From Tritonibacter aquimaris (GTDB lineage: Bacteria; Pseudomonadota; Alphaproteobacteria; Rhodobacterales; Rhodobacteraceae), in assembly GCF_009617595.1 (NCBI RefSeq), contig NZ_WIXK01000001.1:310001-374000 (forward strand): a DNA stretch of 64,000 nucleotides. The letters are read 5' to 3'. Below the pieces are notes generated by a model. It was not told where the DNA came from and made no database searches. It saw only the letters and a list, made by a program, of their open reading frames with translations. Below are positions 8,169 to 16,802 of the stretch, one piece after another (the first letter of the stretch is position 1; every line of letters begins with the position of its first letter). Both the position numbers and the translations under genes were made by a program.

Positions 8169-9428
8169 TCAGCCGAGGTTCAAAATCTCGATCCCAAGTG
8201 CAAGCCCGCCCATGACAGCCAGCAGATACATCACATTGCCGCGCAGCAGTTGGAGCAAGATCGGCGCGACCAGCACCAATATCAGCGCGATTGGGTTCAG
8301 GCTGTTCAGCGTGGGAACTGGCAGTGCAAGGTTTGGAATTTTGGCATGAACTTCGGTGAATAAGATATTGATTGTGAACCAGATTGAAAGGTTCAGTATC
8401 ACACCTACCACGCTTGCTGTGATGGCTTTTAACGCCGCATTGAGCCGCGGAATTGTTGTCAGCCGTTCGACATGTGGCGCTGCGGCAAAGATCCAAAGAA
8501 AACAAGGAACAAAGGTTGCCCACAGCGCAACAAGACCCGCCCAAAGCCCCATCCAGGCACCGCCGTTTTGCGCACCGCTGAGCATTGCCACAAATTGCGT
8601 CACCAGGATCAGCGGCCCCGGTGTGGTTTCGGCAAGCCCTAGCGCATCCACCATCTGCCCCGAGCTGATCCAGGCCTGCTGCTGCACCACGGTCTGGGTC
8701 ATATAAGACAGCACCGCATAGGCGCCACCAAAGCTCACAACCGCGAGTTTGGCAAAAAACCACCCCAGTGCAGCCAGGATCGGCGCGCCCCAGAGGCTGA
8801 GCGCGACCAGCGGCAACAGCCAAAGCGCAGCCCAAAGCGGTATGGTGAAGCTGTTGGCTTGAAACCCTTGCGCTGGTTCAGGCGTGGGATCAGCTTCTGC
8901 ACCATGATGCAGCAAAGCGCCGACAAGACCCATGGTGAGGATCAGCAACGGGAAAGGCACCGCAAACACAAAGAGCGCCACAAACCCAACAAGAGCAAAC
9001 AGGATCTGGCGCGCCGAAGTCAGCGCCTTTTTCTGCAGCCGCCAAAGCGCTTGAAATACGATTGCAACAACCGCCGCTTTGATCCCTAGGAAGGCAGACA
9101 TCACAAGAGGTTGCTGTCCAAATCTCATGTAAAGCGCAACCAGGGCTGCAATCACGCAGGCACCGGGCAAAACAAACAGAAGACCCGCAATCAAGCCACC
9201 TGCAACCCCACGCAGCCGCCAGCCAGTGTAGGTGGCCAGCTGCATCGCCTCAGGGCCCGGTAGCAACATGCAAAAACTGAGGCCGCGCAGGAATTGATCC
9301 TCATTGAGCCAGGGGCGTTTTTCCACCAATTCCTGGTGCATAAGGGCAATCTGCGCTGCTGGGCCACCAAACGACAGCAGACCAATGCGCCCAAAGACGC
9401 GAATAAGTTCCATATAGTGAGGGGACAT
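8169..9428 (-). CDS. chrA: Chromate efflux transporter ChrA
   Basis: This 419-residue membrane protein has two homologous CHR halves. The N-half shows RVFGRIGLLSFGGPAAQIALMHQELVEKRPWL and FCMLLPGPEAMQLATYTGW; the C-half shows FFAKLAVVSFGGAYAVLSYMTQ and GLAETTPGPLILVTQFVAML. The FGG and PGP signatures are typical of the CHR family, which exports chromate (and perhaps sulfate-like oxyanions) across the inner membrane. It follows the chrB-like gene by 15 bases on the same strand, so the pair is an operon. Confidence 0.93.
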   Translation of the reverse strand: MSPHYMELIRVFGRIGLLSFGGPAAQIALMHQELVEKRPWLNEDQFLRGLSFCMLLPGPEAMQLATYTGWRLRGVAGGLIAGLLFVLPGACVIAALVALYMRFGQQPLVMSAFLGIKAAVVAIVFQALWRLQKKALTSARQILFALVGFVALFVFAVPFPLLILTMGLVGALLHHGAEADPTPEPAQGFQANSFTIPLWAALWLLPLVALSLWGAPILAALGWFFAKLAVVSFGGAYAVLSYMTQTVVQQQAWISSGQMVDALGLAETTPGPLILVTQFVAMLSGAQNGGAWMGLWAGLVALWATFVPCFLWIFAAAPHVERLTTIPRLNAALKAITASVVGVILNLSIWFTINILFTEVHAKIPNLALPVPTLNSLNPIALILVLVAPILLQLLRGNVMYLLAVMGGLALGIEILNLG

Positions 9429-9443
9429 TTATTGCTCCAGTCG

Positions 9444-10256
9444 TCAGCCACGGTTGCTGGGCCAGTCGTGGCCTTCGTCAAATCCATCACGCGCCCAGCG
9501 ATAGAGCGCGTCGTATATTGCAAACCCCGCCAGCATTTGCGCCTGATCATCCTTATACTGCCGCGACAGCCCAACAGAAACCGCCAGAAGCCCCGCCGCA
9601 GCTGGGGCCAGATCATGGCGGTTGGTGTCAGCTGCGCGCACCACAAGGGCGAGACGCTCTAGCGCCGGGGTTTTGAGGCCAAATTCCTCAATCATTGTGT
9701 CAAACGTGCAAAACGCACCGCGATGGCTCCAGAATGTGTCCTCAATGTCAAAGGGTGTGGCGTTGAAACGTTCTGCCACGGCATTGATTTCAGAGGGGGA
9801 CACAAACAGAAACCGTGCATTTGGATCGACAAAACGGCGGATCAGCCAGGGGCAGGCGATGCGGTCCACCTTGGGACGGTGGCGGGTGACCCAGAGGGTT
9901 TGCCCGTTCTGAAGCGGCGGGATCGCGGCGAGAGGCACCCGCGGGGCGCCATCTGTTGTGGCCCACCCTAAATTGCCTCCTTGCAGAAATTCGGCAGATA
10001 TTCCCTCGCTCGCCAGCCAGGCAGCGACGCCCTGGCTCAGCTTTTTACCTTTTTGGCAGATGATCAACGCAGATTGCCCCTGCAGCTTTGCTGCCAAGCC
10101 CGACAGGTCGTTGTGGTCATGCTGAGCTGCACCGGGAACGAGGTACGGGTTTTTAGCAACATCTTCGGACAGGGTGACATCGATGAGGCTCGGGCACTCA
10201 GGCGTGCCAATCAGGCGCATCAATTGTTTTGGGGTCATTTCATTTGGCGCAGGCAT
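9444..10256 (-). CDS. Rhodanese-like / ChrB-domain chromate resistance protein
   Basis: This 270-residue protein has two parts. Residues about 8-95 are rhodanese-like (SLIDVTLSEDV..., ALIICQKGKKLSQGVAAWL...), with Cys in the loop ICQKGKK at the rhodanese active-site position. Residues about 120-265 carry the ChrB C-terminal domain (LWVTRHRPKVDRIACPWLIRRFVDPNARFLFV, then FDIEDTFWSHRGAFCTFDTMIEEFG). In known systems ChrB regulates or supports ChrA. The start at 10256 follows AGAGGATG. The gene is directly upstream of chrA. This domain combination recurs in alphaproteobacteria; whether it senses chromate or handles sulfur is not shown by the sequence. Confidence 0.87.
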   Translation of the reverse strand: MPAPNEMTPKQLMRLIGTPECPSLIDVTLSEDVAKNPYLVPGAAQHDHNDLSGLAAKLQGQSALIICQKGKKLSQGVAAWLASEGISAEFLQGGNLGWATTDGAPRVPLAAIPPLQNGQTLWVTRHRPKVDRIACPWLIRRFVDPNARFLFVSPSEINAVAERFNATPFDIEDTFWSHRGAFCTFDTMIEEFGLKTPALERLALVVRAADTNRHDLAPAAAGLLAVSVGLSRQYKDDQAQMLAGFAIYDALYRWARDGFDEGHDWPSNRG

Positions 10257-10404
10257 GCTACATCCTCTGATAAATTGGGGTTTCAGCGGATGCGACTTTG
10301 GCTGGCGCCTCACGGGGCGGTCGCATGAGCCCCATGCCTTTAGGAAACCCGAAAGATGCAGCAGCGTCAAGCGGTTCGATAGGGCAATAAATCTATCTGT
10401 GAGG

Positions 10405-10746
10405 GGGAAGTGCAGGTTTCTGTTGCCAGGTACCTGCGAACCCCGCCTGCCGCGGCTAGGCGACAGGGCTTAAAGTCGGTTCGACTCGAACTGCTTACGC
10501 AGCCAGAGCAACCGGAGCACGATTGTCGTTTGCAATTGTACTAGTTTCGCCGATAACGGTGGCAGACAGCCGAGACAAAGCTAACCCCTTTAGACGTCCG
10601 TCGATCCTATTTCGTCCCCACAAACTCGATCCATTCCCCAAACGAAGGAACACACCGAAGGTGATTTGGTGGAGACGCCGGGTACCGCCCCCGGGTCCGA
10701 GCCGTTTATTACGAGCGCGTTTATGTCCATAGTTCCCGAGGGAACA
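10405..10746 (-). ncRNA. ssrA: tmRNA, circularly permuted two-piece form
   Basis: Read on the minus strand, the acceptor piece comes first and ends GGCGTCTCCACCA, with the CCA end at 10667. An intervening segment of about 47 bases (10620-10666) is followed by the coding piece, which begins GGGGACGAAATAGGATCGACGG at 10619. The 5' GGGGACG and 3' CGTCTCC pair as a 7-bp acceptor stem with a G-U at the third pair, the alanine identity element. The tag frame at 10495-10533 encodes ANDNRAPVALAA and a stop. The outer ends are approximate: the 5' end is set by the promoter and the 3' end by the last plausible hairpin (GCAGGT...ACCTGC). The RNA rescues stalled ribosomes and tags products for ClpXP. Confidence 0.95.
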
Positions 10747-10751
10747 GAACG

Positions 10752-10780
10752 AATATAAGCAAGCCGCGCGGGGAGTTGAA
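10752..10780 (-). promoter_or_regulatory. Probable ssrA promoter
   Basis: On the minus strand TATATT (10757-10752) lies 17 bases from TTCAAC (10780-10775). The -10 matches 5 of 6 sigma-70 bases and the -35 matches 3 of 6. Its position predicts a transcript start near 10745, just before the hairpin that opens the acceptor piece. Confidence 0.5.
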
Positions 10781-10816
10781 GAGGGAAAGTAGAAATCAGC
10801 TGTTCTTTGTTGTGGA

Positions 10817-11545
10817 TTAAACTGATTTTGCAGCTTTAAATGCTTTGCGTCCCAAGGCGATGGTTTCTCGTTCCAGGTCGCTGAGCGTCGCAATCAAGCC
10901 TGAGGAGTCGCGTGCGTCGGTGGCGCTGGTGATGCGTTCGTGCAATGTGGCGATGGTTTCGCGGTCGCGGGTTTTGAACGTGATCATATTCATCAGCGGC
11001 TGCATGGCTTCAACCGCGCCCGCCAGCTGATAGCGCAACACCGGGTTTTCAGCGGCATCGACCAGCGCCCGGTGAAAAGCCACGTCCGAGGCGCAGAATG
11101 CTTCATCTGACAGCTCGGGCTGACGCTGGCGAAAGATTTCTGTGCGCATTGTTGCAATATGATCTGCACTGCGTCGGGCCGCGGCCAGGGGCGCACAGGC
11201 GCGTTCCAGCGCGTAGCGGGCTTCGCAGGCGGTGTCAAAATCCACCTCATTCATCGACAAAAGCAGCGTCGAGGTGGTGATCTGCTGGCTATAGGCGTCC
11301 TCGTAGCTGAGCCGGTTCACAAAGGCACCGCCGCTGGCCCCCCGTTGGGTGCGGATCAGCGATTGCGCTGCCAGCCGTTTCAACGCTTCACGCACAGTGG
11401 GGCGAGAGACGTTGAATTGCGCCGCAAGCTCCGCCTCAGAGGGGAGACGCTCATCAACGATCAGCTCACCAGAGATGATGGAATCGCGAATGGCCGTGGC
11501 AATCTGGGCCGACAGGTCAGCGGCGCTTTGTGGATTAAGTTTCAT
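10817..11545 (-). CDS. GntR-family (FadR/FCD type) transcriptional regulator
   Basis: This 242-residue repressor-type protein has an N-terminal winged helix-turn-helix (IRDSIISGELIVDERLPSEAELAAQFNVSRPTVREALKRLAAQSLIRTQRGASGG) and a C-terminal helical FCD ligand-binding domain with conserved Arg/His metal or acid-binding positions (ACEARYALERACAPLAA..., FHRALVDAAENPVL). Start choice is MKLNPQS at 11545; an in-frame ATG nine bases upstream is possible. It is divergent from acuI and the shared region holds a near-ideal GntR operator (11579-11608), so it probably controls acuI and itself. The ligand may be an acid or acyl-CoA related to acrylate or propionate metabolism (inference). Confidence 0.9.
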   Translation of the reverse strand: MKLNPQSAADLSAQIATAIRDSIISGELIVDERLPSEAELAAQFNVSRPTVREALKRLAAQSLIRTQRGASGGAFVNRLSYEDAYSQQITTSTLLLSMNEVDFDTACEARYALERACAPLAAARRSADHIATMRTEIFRQRQPELSDEAFCASDVAFHRALVDAAENPVLRYQLAGAVEAMQPLMNMITFKTRDRETIATLHERITSATDARDSSGLIATLSDLERETIALGRKAFKAAKSV

Positions 11546-11565
11546 AACAAGCATCTGAAACAATA

Positions 11566-11596
11566 TTGACAGGAAGTCAAATGTCAGACATTTAAT
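11566..11596 (+). promoter_or_regulatory. Candidate promoter toward acuI
   Basis: TTGACA (11566-11571) matches the -35 consensus exactly. TTTAAT (11591-11596) matches 5 of 6 bases of the -10, but the spacing is 19 bases. It overlaps the palindromic operator, which would let a bound repressor block polymerase. Confidence 0.4.
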
Positions 11597-11608
11597 TGTC
11601 TGACATTT
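11579..11608. promoter_or_regulatory. Palindromic GntR-type operator in the acuI/gntR divergent region
   Basis: Arms AAATGTCAGACA (11579-11590) and TGTCTGACATTT (11597-11608) are perfect reverse complements around a 6-base spacer. Each arm itself contains a 9-base near-palindrome, TGTCAGACA or TGTCTGACA, the shape of a FadR-subfamily half-operator pair. The regulator gene starts 34 bases away on one side. Confidence 0.75.
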
Positions 11609-11709
11609 AAGTGGTGGGTAAATGGCGGGCGGATTGGCTGGATATCTGAATGATCCCAGCTGGTTTGATGTCGGTCAGCCCTGCCAATGAACCATATGGG
11701 AGAATGGTT

Positions 11710-12705
11710 ATGTTTAAAGCGTTAGTATTTGAAAAAGATGAGGAAAGCGGCCTCGCGCAGGGCCATATTCGCGATCTCAAAGACAGCGATTTACCTGATG
11801 GTGAAGTGACCGTTGCGGTGGAATACACCACGGTGAATTACAAAGATGGTCTGTGCATGACGCCAAAAGGTGGCGGCCTTGTGCGCAACTATCCCCATGT
11901 GCCGGGCATTGATTTTGCGGGCACAGTCGAGGCCTCGTCAGATCCGCGCTACGCCGCTGGTGACAAGGTCGTGCTCACAGGTTGGCGTGTGGGTGAGGCC
12001 TATTGGGGTGGCTACAGTCAGAAGGCCCGCGTCAAAGCAGATTGGCTGGTGCCGCTGCCTGAAGGGCTGTCAACGCGTCAGGCGATGGCTGTTGGGACCG
12101 CTGGATTTACGTCGATGCTAGCGGTGATGGCGCTTGAAGATCATGGGTTAACACCTGAAAAAGGCACAGTTCTTGTCACTGGTGCGGCAGGTGGCGTGGG
12201 CTCTGTTGCCTGTGCGATCTTGAATAAACTTGGCTATGAGGTTGCCGCGGTCACCGGTCGCCCTGAGACCGAGGGCTACCTGCGTGAACTGGGCGCAGCA
12301 CGCATTGTGGCGCGTGGTGATCTCAACGAGGTGGTGAGATCGCCATTGGAAAAAGAAAGCTGGGCTGGCTGCGTTGATGCGGTTGGCGGTTCCATGCTCG
12401 CGCGAGTGCTGGGGCAGATGCAATATGGCGCGTCGGTCTCTGCGGTTGGTCTTGCCGGTGGTGCAGAGGTTCCCGCAAAGATCATTCCTTTCCTACTCAG
12501 AGGGGTGAATTTGCTGGGCATCGATTCCGTGATGCAGCCGTTTGAAAACCGTCAGCGCGCCTGGCAGCGTGTGGCCAGCGATCTGCCGATGGATGTGCTG
12601 GAAAAGATGGTGCGCCCGGCGGTTCTGGCAGATCTGCCAACGCTTGGATCAGAAATCCTTGCCGGTCAGGTGCAGGGCCGGGTTGTGGTTGATGTGAACG
12701 GCTGA
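11710..12705 (+). CDS. acuI: Acrylyl-CoA reductase (NADPH), AcuI/YhdH family
   Basis: This 331-residue medium-chain reductase lacks zinc ligands, as AcuI does. It begins MFKALVFEKDEE, contains EYTTVNYKDGLCMTPKGG and VPGIDFAGTV, and has the NADPH-binding TGAAGGVGS loop at residues 157-165, followed by AAVTGRPE. AcuI reduces acrylyl-CoA to propionyl-CoA, which detoxifies acrylate from DMSP cleavage and serves in 3-hydroxypropionate and propionate routes. The start at 11710 follows GGGAGAATGG. In many marine roseobacters acuI sits beside dmdA; here no DMSP gene is adjacent. Regulation by the divergent GntR protein is likely. Confidence 0.92.
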   Translation: MFKALVFEKDEESGLAQGHIRDLKDSDLPDGEVTVAVEYTTVNYKDGLCMTPKGGGLVRNYPHVPGIDFAGTVEASSDPRYAAGDKVVLTGWRVGEAYWGGYSQKARVKADWLVPLPEGLSTRQAMAVGTAGFTSMLAVMALEDHGLTPEKGTVLVTGAAGGVGSVACAILNKLGYEVAAVTGRPETEGYLRELGAARIVARGDLNEVVRSPLEKESWAGCVDAVGGSMLARVLGQMQYGASVSAVGLAGGAEVPAKIIPFLLRGVNLLGIDSVMQPFENRQRAWQRVASDLPMDVLEKMVRPAVLADLPTLGSEILAGQVQGRVVVDVNG

Positions 12706-12843
12706 TGCGGCAAATCTCCGGCTGATCCCAATGCGGGGCAGCCGGACCCAGGAAATCCAAGTTTGACAGGATTGCCTCTTGTCGAATGCGAGATATTGCA
12801 GGACGGTGGCGCCATTGTTTCCATATCTCAAGGGATCCTTTCC

Positions 12844-14070
12844 ATGGCCGATCTGGACCTCGATTTTGTCCGTTCTCGTTTTCCTGCCTTTGATGAGCCA
12901 AGCCTGCAGGGTCAGGCGTTTTTTGAAAACGCTGGGGGATCTTATACCTGCGCGCCGGTGATTGAGCGTCTGAAGACCTTTTATCGCAGGCGCAAAGTCC
13001 AGCCTTACGGGCCTTATGCGGCATCGCGTGATGCCGGTGAGGAAATGGATACAGCGCGCACGCGATTGGCGGCCTGGATGGGGGTGCAGCCCGATGAGGT
13101 GAGCTTTGGTCCCTCAACCACCCAAAACACCTATGTTCTGGCGCAGGCGTTTCGCGGTTTTCTGTCCCCTGGTGAGGCGATCATTGTCACCAATCAGGAC
13201 CATGAGGCCAACAGCGGCCCCTGGCGCAGGTTGGCTGATGCGGGCATTGACGTGCGCGAGTGGAAGATGAACCCGGATACCGGCGCGCTTGATATTGAAA
13301 CGCTTGAGGCGATGCTTGATGAAAACGTGCGGCTTGTGTGTTTTCCGCAGTGCTCCAATGTGGTGGGGCAAATCAATCCGGTGTCAGAGATCACCGCGAT
13401 TGCCCATGCTGCTGGCGCATTTGTCTGTGTGGATGGGGTGTCTTATGCGCCCCACGGTCTGCTGGATATCGAGGCGTTGGGGCCGGATATCTATCTGTTT
13501 TCGTCTTACAAAACCTATGGCCCGCATCAGGGGGTGATGGTTGTGCGCCGCGCCTTGGCGGATCTTTTGCCCAATCAGGCGCATTATTTTAACGCGGATG
13601 TTCGCTACAAACGCTTTACCCCTGCAGGGCCGGATCACGCACAGATTGCCGCCTGTAACGGCATGATCGACTATTTTGAAGAGCTCGCCGCCCACCATGG
13701 TGGTGCAGGTTTGCAGCCGCGCGCTAAGGCCGCATTGGTGCATGATCTGATGCGTGATCAGGAAACACGCCTGTTGCAGCCGCTGATGGAATATCTTGGC
13801 GCGCGCGATGATATTCGTGTGCTTGGCCCGCAGGCCCCCGAGAGTCGCGCCCCAACCGTAGCAATTGTGCCCACGGGAGATCCACGCTCGATCGCCAGCG
13901 CCTTGGCTGCGCGCGGTATCATGGTGTCTGCGGGTGATTTTTACGCGGTGCGCGCGCTGCAAGCACTGGGGATTGATCCTGATCGCGGTGTGCTGCGTAT
14001 CAGTTTTGTGCATTACACCTCGCCAGAGGAAATCACACAACTGATCACCGCTTTGGAAGATACTCTTTGA
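12844..14070 (+). CDS. Class V aminotransferase, cysteine desulfurase-like
   Basis: This 408-residue PLP enzyme belongs to the SufS/NifS-like fold group. FFENAGGSYTCAPVIERL opens the protein. GPSTTQNTYVLAQAF and NQDHEANSGPWRRL supply the phosphate- and ring-contacting residues. SSYKTYGPHQG holds the Lys that should form the Schiff base. It resembles the stand-alone cysteine desulfurase-like branch (SufS-related, TIGR01976 type) rather than IscS or SufS proper; no SUF genes are near. The start at 12844 follows AAGGGATCC. The stop overlaps the start of the photolyase gene. Substrate is unproven: cysteine, selenocysteine or kynurenine-like substrates are possible. Confidence 0.85.
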   Translation: MADLDLDFVRSRFPAFDEPSLQGQAFFENAGGSYTCAPVIERLKTFYRRRKVQPYGPYAASRDAGEEMDTARTRLAAWMGVQPDEVSFGPSTTQNTYVLAQAFRGFLSPGEAIIVTNQDHEANSGPWRRLADAGIDVREWKMNPDTGALDIETLEAMLDENVRLVCFPQCSNVVGQINPVSEITAIAHAAGAFVCVDGVSYAPHGLLDIEALGPDIYLFSSYKTYGPHQGVMVVRRALADLLPNQAHYFNADVRYKRFTPAGPDHAQIAACNGMIDYFEELAAHHGGAGLQPRAKAALVHDLMRDQETRLLQPLMEYLGARDDIRVLGPQAPESRAPTVAIVPTGDPRSIASALAARGIMVSAGDFYAVRALQALGIDPDRGVLRISFVHYTSPEEITQLITALEDTL

Positions 14071-15506
14071 CCGATACCACAACAACGTCGCAGCAACCGA
14101 TCATCTGGTGGCTGCGACGGGATCTACGCCTTACGGATAACCCCGCGCTCACTGCGATTGCTGAAAGCGGTCGCCCGGTTGTGCCGCTTTATATATTTGA
14201 TCCAACTGAAGCGCGCTTGGGCGCTGCGCCCAAGTTTCGTTTGGGGCTGGGCCTGCAGACGCTGCAACAAAGCCTTGCTGCAAAAGGGCTGAAGCTGATT
14301 CTGCGCAAAGGGGATGCGCTGACGGTGCTACGGGATGTTTTGCGCACATGTGATGGCGCTGGGGTCTATTGGTCGCGCCTGTATGACCCCCAGGCGATCA
14401 AACGCGACACTGTTGTGAAAACCGCGCTGCAGGAAGACGGGTTTGAAGCACGCTCCTTTGCGGGCCATCTGATGTTTGAACCCTGGACGGTGGAAAAAAA
14501 GACCGGTGGCATGTTTCAGGTCTACACCCCGTTTTGGAAAGCCGTGAACCAGCGCAATATCGGCGCGTCACTGCCTGCGCCGCAAAGTTTGCGCGCAGCT
14601 GATGGTGGCATCGCAACTGACAGCCTTGCGGATTTTGAAATGGCGCGGGAAATGCGGCGCGGTGCGGCTATTGTGGCGGCCCATTGTGTGGTGGGAGAAG
14701 AGGCAGCTTGGGCACGGGCCGAGCAGTTCTTGCATGAGCGGCTTAGCACCTATGGGGCAGGGCGCAACCATCCCGCGGTTAACGCCACCTCGGGGCTTTC
14801 GGAAAATCTTGCCTGGGGGGAAATCAGCCCGCGCCAGATATGGAACCTTGGGCGACTGGTCGAAGACGCCAATGGCATCAAGGCCGAGCAGTATTTCAAA
14901 GAACTGGTCTGGCGCGAGTTTGCCTATCACCTGATGTATCACACCCCACATATCCTGAAACGCAACTGGCGCGACCAATGGGATGGTTTCCCCTGGAGCG
15001 AAGAGGAAACCGCAGCCTTGCGCGCCTGGCAGCGTGGGCAGGCCGGGATTGATCTGGTGGATGCAGGTATGCGGGAACTGTATGTTACTGGCACGATGCA
15101 CAACCGGGTGCGTATGGTTGTGGCCAGTTTCCTGTGCAAACACCTGCGCCAGCATTGGCGGCAGGGGATGGCATGGTTTGAAGACTGCCTGATTGATTGG
15201 GATCCCGCCTCAAATGCAATGGGTTGGCAATGGGTGGCGGGGTGTGGCCCGGACGCGGCACCATTTTTCCGTATTTTCAATCCGGATGGCCAGCGCGAAA
15301 AGTTTGACGCAGACCATGAATATTGCCATCGCTGGCTTGCAGAAGGGCGCGCCCTGCCGTCAAAGACCGCGCTGCAGTTTTTTGATGCATGTCCAAAGGC
15401 GTGGACAATGACTGCCAGTGATCATCGCACAGCCCCCATCGTAGATCTGCGTGCCGGACGGCAAGCGGCGCTTGATGCGTATGAGGTGCTGCGCCGCAAA
15501 GAATAG
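14067..15506 (+). CDS. phr: Deoxyribodipyrimidine photo-lyase
   Basis: This 479-residue photolyase has the N-terminal antenna domain (IIWWLRRDLRLTDNPAL...) and the C-terminal FAD domain (GRNHPAVNATSGLSENLAWGEISPRQIW, VWREFAYHLMYHTP, GQAGIDLVDAGMRELYVTGTMHNRVRMVVASFLCKHL, DWDPASNAMGWQWVAGCGPDAAPFFRIFNP). These place it among CPD photolyases, which use blue light to split cyclobutane pyrimidine dimers. The start is TTG at 14067, overlapping the upstream stop as TTGA, so translation is coupled to the aminotransferase-like gene. In Rhodobacter sphaeroides the photolyase gene belongs to a singlet-oxygen sigma-E regulon; no clear sigma-E promoter is visible here. Confidence 0.96.
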   Translation: MTDTTTTSQQPIIWWLRRDLRLTDNPALTAIAESGRPVVPLYIFDPTEARLGAAPKFRLGLGLQTLQQSLAAKGLKLILRKGDALTVLRDVLRTCDGAGVYWSRLYDPQAIKRDTVVKTALQEDGFEARSFAGHLMFEPWTVEKKTGGMFQVYTPFWKAVNQRNIGASLPAPQSLRAADGGIATDSLADFEMAREMRRGAAIVAAHCVVGEEAAWARAEQFLHERLSTYGAGRNHPAVNATSGLSENLAWGEISPRQIWNLGRLVEDANGIKAEQYFKELVWREFAYHLMYHTPHILKRNWRDQWDGFPWSEEETAALRAWQRGQAGIDLVDAGMRELYVTGTMHNRVRMVVASFLCKHLRQHWRQGMAWFEDCLIDWDPASNAMGWQWVAGCGPDAAPFFRIFNPDGQREKFDADHEYCHRWLAEGRALPSKTALQFFDACPKAWTMTASDHRTAPIVDLRAGRQAALDAYEVLRRKE

Positions 15507-15523
15507 TTAAAGTAGAGTTTTCC

Positions 15524-15552
15524 TTGTCACAAAAACGTTTCACTCTTAGCCT
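15524..15552 (+). promoter_or_regulatory. Candidate promoter of the cfa gene
   Basis: TTGTCA (15524-15529) and TAGCCT (15547-15552) are 17 bases apart, upstream of the GGGGGAAG ribosome-binding site of the cyclopropane synthase gene. The -10 match is weak. Confidence 0.3.
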
Positions 15553-15584
15553 GACCTCATGTCAGCGATATCAGGGGGAAGCGA

Positions 15585-16790
15585 ATGCCATTCACGACCA
15601 CCGATGGCCATAAGGATCTACCACGTTATTTTGCCCATGTGTTTCGGGCGCTCTGCCATATGGAGGCAGGACAATTAGACATACACCTGCCCGATGGGCG
15701 GGTGTTTTGCGCAAAAGGCCCAAAGCCCGGACCAGCCGCAGATCTCCATATCCACAATGTTGATAGTTTTGCCCGTCTCATCCGCGAAGGTGATCTGGGA
15801 TTTTCCGATGCCTATCTGGAAGGCTGGTGGAGCACGAGCGATCTGCAAGCCTTTATGGATCTGGTGCATATGGGCGCGGACACGGTCTATGACGGATTTC
15901 CGGGGCGCTCACTGGCGCGGGCCTATGAACGGTTTCGATTTTGGCTGCATCGCAACCACCGGGCACAGGCGCGCAAGAACATTTCCTATCACTATGATCT
16001 GGGCAATGACTTCTATGGGCTGTGGCTTGATGACACGATGACTTATTCCAGTGCCAAGTTCGACACCGGCCAAGAAAGCCTGGAGCGGGCGCAAACTGCC
16101 AAATACGCTTCTATGGTGGATCAGATGGGGGTGAAGCCCGGCGATCACGTGCTGGAGATCGGCTGTGGCTGGGGTGGATTTGCCGAATACGCGGCCCGTG
16201 AACGGGGGCTGTGGGTAACGGGGCTGACGATCAGCAAAGAGCAGCTGAAATTTGCACAGGATCGCATGGCACGTCAGGGGCTGTCTGATCAGGTGGAACT
16301 GCGCTTGCAGGATTACCGCGACTGCGATGGGCGGTTTGATGGCATTGCCTCGATCGAGATGTTTGAAGCGGTGGGGCAGAAATACTGGCCGATCTATTTT
16401 GACACCGTGCGGGAACGGCTGAAACCACAGGGGCGCGCCACCTTGCAGATCATCACCGTGGCGGATCGCCGTTGGGAGATTTATCAGCGCGGCATCGATT
16501 TCATCCAGAAACACATCTTCCCCGGTGGTATGCTGCCAAGCCCCTCGGTATTGCACAGCCATGTAGAGGCGGCTGGGCTTGATGTGGTGGGATCCGTTGA
16601 ATTTGGCGCAAGCTATGATCAGACGTTGCGTCGTTGGCATGCCACATTCAATGATCGATGGGAACAGATTCACAACTTAGGGTTTGACGATCGCTTTCGA
16701 AAAATGTGGAATTTCTACCTGACCTCTTGTGCGGCGGCCTTTAAGACGGGCACATGTGATGTCACCCAGATAACTATTGCCCATCGTTAA
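15585..16790 (+). CDS. cfa: Cyclopropane-fatty-acyl-phospholipid synthase family methyltransferase
   Basis: This 401-residue protein has an N-terminal lipid-binding part and a SAM-dependent methyltransferase core with HVLEIGCGWGGFAEYAA at residues 188-204. KNISYHYDLGNDFYGLWLDDTMTYSSAKF at 131-159 is the conserved active-site stretch, and IEMFEAVGQKYWPIYF and GGMLPS follow. The family adds a methylene bridge to unsaturated acyl chains of membrane phospholipids, a change made under acid, oxidative or stationary-phase stress. The start follows AGGGGGAAG. It precedes trgA by 12 bases, suggesting one transcript through trgA-trgB-cysK. Confidence 0.93.
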   Translation: MPFTTTDGHKDLPRYFAHVFRALCHMEAGQLDIHLPDGRVFCAKGPKPGPAADLHIHNVDSFARLIREGDLGFSDAYLEGWWSTSDLQAFMDLVHMGADTVYDGFPGRSLARAYERFRFWLHRNHRAQARKNISYHYDLGNDFYGLWLDDTMTYSSAKFDTGQESLERAQTAKYASMVDQMGVKPGDHVLEIGCGWGGFAEYAARERGLWVTGLTISKEQLKFAQDRMARQGLSDQVELRLQDYRDCDGRFDGIASIEMFEAVGQKYWPIYFDTVRERLKPQGRATLQIITVADRRWEIYQRGIDFIQKHIFPGGMLPSPSVLHSHVEAAGLDVVGSVEFGASYDQTLRRWHATFNDRWEQIHNLGFDDRFRKMWNFYLTSCAAAFKTGTCDVTQITIAHR

Positions 16791-16802
16791 GTGGAAAACT
16801 GA

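Noticed and set aside
10495-10893. 132-residue minus-strand frame ending ANDNRAPVALAA
   Set aside because: It is the tmRNA gene read as protein; only the last 12 codons are the genuine tag.
12721-12747. TGATCC motif as a singlet-oxygen sigma-E promoter before the aminotransferase/photolyase pair
   Set aside because: The -35-like TGATCC has no matching -10 at the expected spacing.
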